Shown here: positions 34,795 to 42,506 of the stretch, piece after piece | How the letters are laid out: each line of letters begins with the position of its first letter | Position numbering within the stretch: the first letter of the stretch is position 1 | Assembly: GCA_942492835.1 (NCBI GenBank) | Contig: OW818645.1 | Coordinates: forward strand, 3,782,001-3,846,000 | Length of the DNA stretch: 64,000 nt | Direction of reading: 5' to 3' | From: GWB2-37-7 sp942492835 | GTDB taxonomy: Bacteria; Bacillota; Clostridia; Lutisporales; Lutisporaceae | The notes under the pieces: model-generated | Told to the model about the DNA's origin: nothing | The model's input: the letters and a program-made list of their open reading frames with translations, nothing else | Database searches by the model: none | Program-made: the position numbers and the translations under genes

Positions 34795-37488
34795 ATGAAT
34801 TCAGCAGAAAGTAAATTGGAAGATGTATTAAAAAGTCGCGGCATCGAGGTAACAAATCATGACAACATTAAGGAATCAGATATTCCAGAAGAAAAGGAAA
34901 GCACTAAAAAGCTCATGGAGATATACTATACTTTAAAAGTTACTGCAGATATGGAAGCTCCGTATTGGTACAACAGAACCTGGTGGGAAAATGAAGGCGA
35001 TGTAACTATAGTTAGAAGAGCAAAGGCTATGGCTGCATGTTTATCACATATTACTCCGACAATATTACCTTATGAAAAGCTTGTTATGAATAAAACAAAA
35101 AATGTTAGAGGTGCATTTCCGTTTCCTTGGATATGTGCAAGTTTTTTTAATGCTCAGGCAAAAGCTTTGATGGACGAAGTAGATGCTCCCTCAGAGAGTG
35201 AAGCTGACTTAGTAAGTATTGTTGGCGCTGGTGGAGGTAACGTTACTAAAAGTTATGGAAATGTTATTTCAGTTGCTAAAAAGTTTGGTATGAGGAAAGA
35301 AGAAATACCTGTTTTGGTCAAAACATCTAAGCCTTGGGATGGTGTTTCAATTGAAGACTTAAGTGCAAAGTATGCAAAGTATACACCTGGTTATGAACAG
35401 GAACAACGTATTATGGATGCTGTTATCTGTATGTTTGATTCTTGGGCAATTCCTCAAGGACGTGAAGTAATTAATTATTATATGCCTTTGGAATATGGTT
35501 TTGATAGAATAATCGAATTATGTGATGAAAAAATTGCAGAGCTCATGGGAGAAGCAGGTAATGATGGTATACTTGGCATGGGCAGAGGCTATTATTATGT
35601 AGCAATGAAAGAGATTACTAAGGGTTTAAGTGCTTGGTGTGAAAACTATTCAAAGCAGGCAAAATATTTAGCTTCAATTGAGACAGATTCAGCACTTAAA
35701 GCTAATTATGAAAAAATTGAAGAGGTTATGCATAATATTGCACACAAAAAGCCTGCGAACTTTTGGGAAGCAATTCAACTTACACTTTGCTGTCATTTAG
35801 GTGTTGTTAATGAAGATCCGCAGTCTGGTCTTTCAATTGGTAGAATTGGACAAGTATTACAGCCATTCTATGAGAAAGATATTGAAGATGGTGTCGTGAA
35901 TGATGAAGATATAATCGAGCTTCTTGAGCTTTATAGAATAAAAATTACTTGTATTGAATGTTTTGCATCAGCGGGTGTATCTGGCGGAGTTCTTTCAGGT
36001 AATACCTTCAATAATCTTTCGTTAGGCGGACTAAATTATGATGGCCTGACAGCAGTAACTCCTTTGGAATACTTAATCCTTGAAGCAGGCATGAGAAATA
36101 AAACTCCTCAGCCTACACTAAGTGTACTGTATGATGAAAAGACACCAGAGGATTTTCTTATGAAAGCGGCGACCTGTATAAAGCTAGGACTTGGATATCC
36201 TGCATGGATGAATAATCAGACTGGTATGAACTTCATGCTAAGGCATTATGGACCAGAGGGAATGGATATTATTGATGCAAGAGCATGGTGTCTTGGAGGA
36301 TGTCTGGAATCTTCGCCTGGATGCTTCCAACCCCTCCATTATAATGGAAAAGTAACTATGATTCCTGGCGGTGCATCACCTACATGTGGTACAGGTGTTC
36401 ATTTCATTGCATTAGCTAAAATACTTGAACTTGTATTAACAAATGGTTTAGATAAGAGAACAGGAAAACAAGTATACCCAGCTCATAATAGAAAGCTTGA
36501 TTCTTATGAAGCAATGGTAGATCAATGGAAGAAATATCTTGAAGTTACTTATGATGTTGTTAATAAGGTTAACAATATTCAGATGGATCTTTGGAGAAAA
36601 CATAATATGCCAGTTGTTAATTCACTGCTCAAGCCTGACTGCTTCAAAAAAGGTCAAGATCTTGGTATGATGGGTGGAAGATATAATGGTACTATCAACT
36701 TTGAATCTTGTGGTACAGTTACATTTATTAATGACTTAGCTTCTATTAAGAAAAATGTTTTTGATGACAAGAATTTTACGATTGAAGAAATGATTGATGC
36801 CATGATTAACAACTTTGGGTTTAAGACTGCATATGAAACAGGCGTGTTTTCACCTGATTTTAAAGAGAGTACCGAAAAGAGCCCTGAATACGAAAAAATT
36901 TATGCAGCGTGCGTGAATGCACCAAAGTATGGAAACGCAGACAAATATGCAGATAGTATTCTAAATGAATATGAATATTATATGTATGGCTTATGTCAAC
37001 AGTTTCATTCATATTATGGAAAACCTGAATATTTGTGTCAGATTTCAGTATCAACGCATGGCCCTCAAGGCTTTATAACCTTGGCTACAGCTGATGGAAG
37101 ACTTGCAGGTACAACTTATTCAGATGGCTCTATGTCCGCAGCAGCAGGAACAGACAAGAATGGTGTTTATGCTATATTTGAATCTGCAACTATTTATGAT
37201 CATTCAATGCACCAGAATTCACAGATGAACTTGAAGCTTCATCCTTCAGCAGTAAGAGGTATAAACGGAACGAGAAAGCTTCTCGATATTATACGTGCTT
37301 ACATGAGAAAAGGTGGTTTCCATGTTCAGTTTAATATTGTTGATTCTAATACATTAAGAGATGCTCAGAAAGCTCCAGACAAATACAGGGAGCTTATGGT
37401 TCGTGTAGCTGGATTTACACAATACTGGTGTGAAATTGGTAAGCCTATTCAGGATGAAGTTATTTACAGAACAGAATATGATGTATAA
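34795..37488 (+). CDS. hpdB: 4-Hydroxyphenylacetate decarboxylase, glycyl-radical subunit
   Basis: This enzyme decarboxylates 4-hydroxyphenylacetate, a tyrosine breakdown product, to p-cresol. With the start at 34795 (after AAGGAGG) the protein has 897 residues. Its residues fall on Cys503, Glu505, His536, Glu637 and Gly873, the same numbers as the catalytic residues and radical glycine I recall for the characterised clostridial enzyme. The radical loop reads RVAGFTQYWCEIGKPIQDE. The dedicated small subunit and activase follow, which separates it from phenylacetate and indoleacetate decarboxylases. An earlier GTG at 34771 is not needed. Confidence 0.95.
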   Translation: MNSAESKLEDVLKSRGIEVTNHDNIKESDIPEEKESTKKLMEIYYTLKVTADMEAPYWYNRTWWENEGDVTIVRRAKAMAACLSHITPTILPYEKLVMNKTKNVRGAFPFPWICASFFNAQAKALMDEVDAPSESEADLVSIVGAGGGNVTKSYGNVISVAKKFGMRKEEIPVLVKTSKPWDGVSIEDLSAKYAKYTPGYEQEQRIMDAVICMFDSWAIPQGREVINYYMPLEYGFDRIIELCDEKIAELMGEAGNDGILGMGRGYYYVAMKEITKGLSAWCENYSKQAKYLASIETDSALKANYEKIEEVMHNIAHKKPANFWEAIQLTLCCHLGVVNEDPQSGLSIGRIGQVLQPFYEKDIEDGVVNDEDIIELLELYRIKITCIECFASAGVSGGVLSGNTFNNLSLGGLNYDGLTAVTPLEYLILEAGMRNKTPQPTLSVLYDEKTPEDFLMKAATCIKLGLGYPAWMNNQTGMNFMLRHYGPEGMDIIDARAWCLGGCLESSPGCFQPLHYNGKVTMIPGGASPTCGTGVHFIALAKILELVLTNGLDKRTGKQVYPAHNRKLDSYEAMVDQWKKYLEVTYDVVNKVNNIQMDLWRKHNMPVVNSLLKPDCFKKGQDLGMMGGRYNGTINFESCGTVTFINDLASIKKNVFDDKNFTIEEMIDAMINNFGFKTAYETGVFSPDFKESTEKSPEYEKIYAACVNAPKYGNADKYADSILNEYEYYMYGLCQQFHSYYGKPEYLCQISVSTHGPQGFITLATADGRLAGTTYSDGSMSAAAGTDKNGVYAIFESATIYDHSMHQNSQMNLKLHPSAVRGINGTRKLLDIIRAYMRKGGFHVQFNIVDSNTLRDAQKAPDKYRELMVRVAGFTQYWCEIGKPIQDEVIYRTEYDV

Positions 37489-37530
37489 CTATATATAGTC
37501 AAAATTTATAAAATGAATGGAGGATGTACT

Positions 37531-37791
37531 ATGCAACATGTTGATTGTAAAAATTATATAAATTTAGATTGTGAAAAGGGAATGTGTGCACTATGCAAGG
37601 CTATTGTACTTATTGATGGTGAAGAAAGCCAAGCATGTCCAAGTTTTGTACCAGCTGAAAAGTGCGGGAATTGTAAGAACTTTTTAAACCCTGATAAATA
37701 TGGAGTAGGAACCTGCACAGGTTTAGAAAAAGAAAATTGGGCATATGCTACCTGTGGTGCTTGTACATGTTTAGCATATCAATCAAGATAG
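37531..37791 (+). CDS. hpdC: 4-Hydroxyphenylacetate decarboxylase, iron-sulfur small subunit
   Basis: The 86-residue subunit carries two Cys-rich lobes (DCKNYINLDCEKGMCALC and CGNCKNFLN...GTCTGLEKENW...CGACTC) that bind two 4Fe-4S clusters in the characterised HpdBC complex. GGAGG lies about 9 bases before the ATG at 37531; the upstream in-frame ATG at 37513 precedes this site and is rejected. The genes hpdB, hpdC and hpdA are spaced 42 and 9 bases apart. Confidence 0.92.
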   Translation: MQHVDCKNYINLDCEKGMCALCKAIVLIDGEESQACPSFVPAEKCGNCKNFLNPDKYGVGTCTGLEKENWAYATCGACTCLAYQSR

Positions 37792-37800
37792 GATGATAAT

Positions 37801-38739
37801 ATGAGTAAAAAGGGTTTAATATTTGACATACAAAGTTTTTCTGTACATGATGGACCAGGCTGCAGAACGAATGTATTTTTTATAGGATGTCCTCTGCGCT
37901 GCAAATGGTGTGCAAACCCTGAAAGCTGGATTATGAAAAAGCATCTAATGTTTGCAGAACGTGTATGTAAATGGGATAAAGGATGTCGGGCATGCAGAAA
38001 TGTATGTCCGAATGGTTCAATTAAATTTGACCAAGACGGAAGGTGCAGCATATCGTGGGATATATGCCAAAGCTGTGAAAGCTTTGATTGCATCAGCATA
38101 TGTCCCAATAACGCTTTGAAACAGTGTGTGAAGGAATATACAGTTGATGATATTATGACAATACTAAGGCGTGATTTTAATAATTGGGGAGCGGATGGAG
38201 GAGTAACCTTTACAGGAGGAGAACCCTTATTGCAGCATGAATTTTTAATTGAAGTATTGAAAGAATGTCACAAATATCAGATTCATACAGCTATTGAAAC
38301 AAGCGGATATGCAGAACAGGAAGTCTTTTTAGAGGTGTTGAAATACATTGACTTTGCATTCATAGATGTTAAGAATATGGACGGGGAAAAACATAAAGAA
38401 GGAACTGGAGTAAATTGCGATTTAATCTTATCAAACATTGAAGCACTAAAAAAATCAGGTTGGACGGGAAGAATTGTTTTAAGACAGCCAACTATTGCAG
38501 GATATAATGATAGTGATGAAAATGCACAAAAATTAATCGACTTTATGAATGAAAACTCATTATATGAAATTAATCTTTTGAAGTTCCACAGATTAGGGCA
38601 AACAAAATGGAACCAGTTAGGGAAGGATTATGAATATAGTGATCATGGAGATATAACGCAAGAAAAGATTGAGAGGCTTCAAGAATTATATTTAGATAGC
38701 AATATAGCTTGTTATATAGGTGATAATACTCCGTTCTAG
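37801..38739 (+). CDS. hpdA: 4-Hydroxyphenylacetate decarboxylase activating enzyme (radical SAM)
   Basis: The protein abstracts hydrogen from Gly873 of HpdB to create the glycyl radical. The 312-residue sequence has SVHDGPGCRTNVFF, the radical SAM CxxxCxxC in CPLRCKWC, and an inserted two-cluster ferredoxin domain (CRACRNVCPNGSI and CQSCESFDCISICP). TFTGGEPLLQ is the SAM-binding GGE motif. It completes the hpdBCA operon. Confidence 0.93.
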   Translation: MSKKGLIFDIQSFSVHDGPGCRTNVFFIGCPLRCKWCANPESWIMKKHLMFAERVCKWDKGCRACRNVCPNGSIKFDQDGRCSISWDICQSCESFDCISICPNNALKQCVKEYTVDDIMTILRRDFNNWGADGGVTFTGGEPLLQHEFLIEVLKECHKYQIHTAIETSGYAEQEVFLEVLKYIDFAFIDVKNMDGEKHKEGTGVNCDLILSNIEALKKSGWTGRIVLRQPTIAGYNDSDENAQKLIDFMNENSLYEINLLKFHRLGQTKWNQLGKDYEYSDHGDITQEKIERLQELYLDSNIACYIGDNTPF

Positions 38740-39346
38740 TGTTTTTCTTATCTTAATTGAGCTAGTTTGAGAGGAGTCCAAAGGTTTTCCTTTTTTCTGT
38801 CCCATTATCACTTATACCTGCTCCGCTACTGGGTGTTCCCGTTCTACAGGGATATTTGACTAATAATGAGATTGACTGAAAAGCACAAGGGACGGATAGA
38901 GACCACTGAAAATAGCTACTTTTTCAGTGGTCTCTATCCGTCCCTGTTGCTTTGTGCATATCCTGCTGTCTTTGGGACTAACGGGGCTCAATCACTTCCA
39001 AGCCTGCTACCTAACTGTCAACGCTTAATATGTAAGATTACTCTCACCTATCCATGACTCGATACTGATGACTTGGTTTAGTCTTATCAGACAGGATTTC
39101 CACCTGCTAAATTATTCGCCATTTCCCAAGCACGACACATACCCTACTAAATAAAGGTTGAGTTATATAATTGCCAATTTGCTTAATTAAGCAATTCTTA
39201 AGGATAGATACATAATATACTAAAAATATGTTGTTTAGCAATAATTTCCTATATGTTGGAGGATTATGCAGTTAATTATCGAATATTGTATTGTACTTTC
39301 CTTATTCTAATAGTAATATTTAAAATTGAGTAAAGAGGTGACTGTA
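38740..39346. other. Intergenic region with a 24-bp-stem inverted repeat and a possible intron fragment
   Basis: The 607 bp lacks a credible gene. It holds a perfect 24-bp stem hairpin (38889-38944). On the minus strand from about 39138 to 38950 the sequence has CAGGTGGAAATCCTG and other features that remind me of domain I of bacterial group II introns. No domain V or reverse transcriptase is present, so any intron would be a fragment. A short GGGAAATGGCGAATAA segment is shared with 31208-31223. Confidence 0.4.
38889..38944. repeat. Perfect 24-bp inverted repeat with GGGACGG ends
   Basis: GGGACGGATAGAGACCACTG with AAAA (38889-38912) pairs exactly with 38921-38944 around an 8-nt loop. Outer arms GCACAA (38884-38889) and TTGTGC (38952-38957) extend the symmetry with a bulge. 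It looks like a palindromic REP/MITE-type repeat. Confidence 0.8.
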
Positions 39347-40555
39347 TTGGCTGATATAAAGGTTGAAGTATTTAAAGCTAAGTGTGGAGAGAGTATACTT
39401 GTAACATGTCTAGATTCTTTTAGAAATAAACATATATTAATAGATATGGGATATGCTTCGACCTACAATAAGTATATTAAAAAAAGATTAGAAGAAATTA
39501 CAAAGAATGGTATTCTTGATCTCTTGGTTTTTACACATATTGATGGGGATCATGTTGCTGGAGGCATTAAGTTTTTACAACAAAATGGAAATATAAGAAA
39601 TTCAGAAAAATTAGAAATTGGAGACATATGGTATAACGGGTTACGACATATTATTCCCATTAGTGATCGAGAGAAAGTCGATTTAAATTCATCACAAAAA
39701 GGTACTCTAAAAACAAGGATTTTTAGAGGTATGGAGATTCAGAAAGAGATAGAAGACCAACCAATTAGTGGACGGCAAGGATCTATTTTGGGTGGGTTAA
39801 TTCTTAACGGTGGTTATAATTGGAATTCAGCTTTTAATAATAAAGCAGTTTGCTCAAATTTAGGAAATAATCATTTTGAATTTGATGGGATTAAGTTCGA
39901 GATAGTGTCACCAGAAATTGGCGATTTAAAAAACTTAGAAGCAGAGTGGTCGGAAGAGTTGGAAAATATCGGACTATATAAGATTACTCATGATAGTTTA
40001 TTTGATGATGCATTCGAGGCGTTAACATTTGAAAAGTTCGAGAATTACTTTGTACCAGTAGATAAGCCAATTTGCGGCAAAGATTGTGACATAGCTGAGT
40101 ATATTAATGATTCGGATTATAAAGATGACTCATTAAAAAATGCAAGTTCAATTTCTTTTATTTTGGAGTATAGAGGAAAGAGACTACTTTTTTTAGGTGA
40201 TTCACACCCCGATACTATTATTAGCTATTTAACCGCAAAAGATCGAGATTTTAACAAGCCAGAGTATTTTGATCTAATAAAAATTGCACACCATGGTAGT
40301 TGTGGCAATACAAATACTAAATTACTTGAGCTAATAGATTCTGAAATATATGTTATTTCAACTGATGGAAGTGTTTTCATCCACCCTGATATACAAGCTA
40401 TAGCACAAATAGTATGTAGACCTACTAATAAAGATAGGCGACTATATTTTAATTACGAAAATATTTGTGAGAATTTTAGAAAGCTAGAGTGGATGGACAA
40501 GCATAAATACAAAGTTCCTACGGTTAACAGTGAAATTGTAGAAATCTTAATCTAA
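39347..40555 (+). CDS. MBL-fold hydrolase of a Lamassu-type defence operon
   Basis: This 402-residue metallo-beta-lactamase fold protein has the metal motif THIDGDHVAGG (His64, Asp66, Asp68, His69), a variant in which the second His of HxHxDH is Asp, and KIAHHGSCGN near residue 315. It is probably a hydrolase or nuclease effector. The TTG at 39347 follows AGAGGTG with normal spacing, so the earlier TTG at 39326 is not used. It is the first gene of a four-gene operon with a trypsin-like protease, a small middle protein and an SMC ATPase, the composition described for hydrolase-plus-protease Lamassu (ABC-3C) systems. Confidence 0.75.
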   Translation: MADIKVEVFKAKCGESILVTCLDSFRNKHILIDMGYASTYNKYIKKRLEEITKNGILDLLVFTHIDGDHVAGGIKFLQQNGNIRNSEKLEIGDIWYNGLRHIIPISDREKVDLNSSQKGTLKTRIFRGMEIQKEIEDQPISGRQGSILGGLILNGGYNWNSAFNNKAVCSNLGNNHFEFDGIKFEIVSPEIGDLKNLEAEWSEELENIGLYKITHDSLFDDAFEALTFEKFENYFVPVDKPICGKDCDIAEYINDSDYKDDSLKNASSISFILEYRGKRLLFLGDSHPDTIISYLTAKDRDFNKPEYFDLIKIAHHGSCGNTNTKLLELIDSEIYVISTDGSVFIHPDIQAIAQIVCRPTNKDRRLYFNYENICENFRKLEWMDKHKYKVPTVNSEIVEILI

Positions 40556-40567
40556 GAAGGTGAAAGC

Positions 40568-41920
40568 GTGATAGGTAATACTGACAGGTTAGAAAATAGT
40601 ATCGCAAAAATTAAATGTGAATATGCTGGTGGTTCGAAATATGGTACTGGATACTTGATTACTTCTGACTTACTCTTAACTTCAAGGCATGTAATAGATA
40701 ACTGTATAGACGATCCTCAAAATATTAATGTAAGCTTTAAGCTACTAGATATAGAATGTAAGGCTGAGACAGTTGTTGATGACGATAGTACCATAGATGT
40801 TGCATTAATAAAGCTAGACACTCAAATATCAGATATTGAATACCTTGAACTTGCATATATACCGTATAATAGAATCAATTTATATAATAGTGAAACTACA
40901 TTTAATTTAATTGGCTTCCTATCAAATAAATATAAACCATCAGTATTTAAGTGTTATACAAATAGTATTAGTGATAAAACGAAATGGGATTTAAATATAA
41001 GTTTTGCACAAAATTTTGATCATACACTGAGTTTAGATGGAATATCTGGTTCTCCTTTTTTATTAAGGGATAAAATATTAGGCTTAGCTATTAGACAAGT
41101 TGACCCTAGGGCTGGGGTTCCAGTTGGTATAGTAAGCATATTTCATATGAAGAACTTCTTAGATAAGAATAAAGTTAATTACCTTGTTTTTGATAGTCCT
41201 GAAATGCTGAGTAAAGATGAAATAAAGAACCAATTGCTAGATGAAGTAATGCAAACGATAAGAGATAAATATATATTTAATGATGAAATAAAAAGGATAA
41301 TACATACTTGTTCTGATATAGTAATTAGAAAAGTGAGATGCCTAGATGTAAATGAGTTTTCAGATTTTATTAATACAATTAGAACTACATTTAACATAAA
41401 CTATGAGTTGGATACGCAATATAGGCTTTATGTTAAATCACTTTCTGAAGTTATTATACATTTATCTATCATTCTATATGCTTGTAACGGTAATCTATCA
41501 TTGAATTATGAGTTAGGTGCAAATATAAAAACCAATGATACTAGCTATATAGGTTACTTGTTTTCTCAAGATTATGATTCCTATATTACAACTATAATTA
41601 GATTAATGGAACATTTCATAGACGATCCGTTAAATAAGCTAAATAATTGCAAAATATTAATTATAGGCAGTGATAGAAATGATGAATGTACTGATAAATG
41701 TAACACTTGTTTTAGTGGGTCAAGGTATGACTTTGATAGTATTATAGATAGGATTTCTTGTCCTCGTTTTTTATTTGAAGATAAACAAGATATTACTGAT
41801 GTAAAAGATAAATTTAATGAGATAGTTTTTCATTGTAAGAAATGTGTTGAATATTCTACACTATCGGATAATCTACAAAACGTCATTACAAGAATTAGTA
41901 GTGTATTGGGGGGAGAGTAA
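40568..41920 (+). CDS. Trypsin-like serine protease of the Lamassu-type operon
   Basis: The 450-residue protein has an N-terminal chymotrypsin-fold domain with the triad His41 (LTSRHVID), Asp77 (STIDVALIKLD) and Ser160 (DGISGSPF). There is no signal peptide, so it acts inside the cell. The C-terminal 240 residues are helical with a Cys cluster (CTDKCNTCFSG) and probably form the adaptor domain that docks on the ATPase complex. The GTG start follows AGAAGGTG. A protease triggered by infection would be an abortive-infection effector; this is inference from system type. Confidence 0.75.
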   Translation: MIGNTDRLENSIAKIKCEYAGGSKYGTGYLITSDLLLTSRHVIDNCIDDPQNINVSFKLLDIECKAETVVDDDSTIDVALIKLDTQISDIEYLELAYIPYNRINLYNSETTFNLIGFLSNKYKPSVFKCYTNSISDKTKWDLNISFAQNFDHTLSLDGISGSPFLLRDKILGLAIRQVDPRAGVPVGIVSIFHMKNFLDKNKVNYLVFDSPEMLSKDEIKNQLLDEVMQTIRDKYIFNDEIKRIIHTCSDIVIRKVRCLDVNEFSDFINTIRTTFNINYELDTQYRLYVKSLSEVIIHLSIILYACNGNLSLNYELGANIKTNDTSYIGYLFSQDYDSYITTIIRLMEHFIDDPLNKLNNCKILIIGSDRNDECTDKCNTCFSGSRYDFDSIIDRISCPRFLFEDKQDITDVKDKFNEIVFHCKKCVEYSTLSDNLQNVITRISSVLGGE

Positions 41921-42505
41921 TTGGAAAAGGAGAATGCGATATCAGTAATAGAAAACTACTTTAAACAATTTGAAATCATTGCAGTAAATGATGATAAGCT
42001 AAAGCATAATAAGTTGTATTTTATAGACGAAAAAGGTGAAAAGTATCTTTTTTACTGTGCTTATTACGAAGACTTTAATATTTTAGTTGAATCATGGAGA
42101 TTAATGCAGGATGAAGATATTGCTTTTTATCTACAAAGCAATAAATATGCTCGGAAAGATATTAGATGGGATACGTATTTTATTATTTTATATGCTAATG
42201 AAAAGGGAATGAAAGAAGATACCTATATAAATATTGAAAGAAACAGATTCTGTTGCAAAAAGTTAATTTTCTGTGCAGAAACAGAAGAAATACTTATAAA
42301 TGAATTAAAAAGTAAGCTACCTTTTACAACTAATGACTATTACCCTAATGATGATTTATGCTTAATTTCAAACGAAGAGTTTATCGATGAATTAAGAAAA
42401 GTAGCCTTATTAGACGAAAATGTCTTTACATATGACCTATTTGAGGATATTCTAAGAAACTCTTCTAAATGGCTCAAATTAATACAACAAAGAAATGAGG
42501 GGTAA
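41921..42505 (+). CDS. Small middle component of the Lamassu-type operon (LmuC-like)
   Basis: This is a 194-residue protein with no recognisable enzyme motif, acidic, alpha/beta in appearance. Its position between effector and SMC genes and its size match the middle component (LmuC / ABC-3C MC) of Lamassu systems. The TTG start abuts the protease stop, and its stop overlaps the ribosome site of the SMC gene, so the three are tightly coupled. Confidence 0.65.
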   Translation: MEKENAISVIENYFKQFEIIAVNDDKLKHNKLYFIDEKGEKYLFYCAYYEDFNILVESWRLMQDEDIAFYLQSNKYARKDIRWDTYFIILYANEKGMKEDTYINIERNRFCCKKLIFCAETEEILINELKSKLPFTTNDYYPNDDLCLISNEEFIDELRKVALLDENVFTYDLFEDILRNSSKWLKLIQQRNEG

Positions 42506-42506
42506 A

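Noticed and set aside
38866..39057. 63-residue ORF over the 24-bp inverted repeat
   Set aside because: Much of it encodes the palindrome itself and there is no ribosome site.
39347..40555. ComEC-type competence hydrolase
   Set aside because: There are no membrane segments, and the neighbours are a protease and an SMC ATPase, which fit a defence operon.
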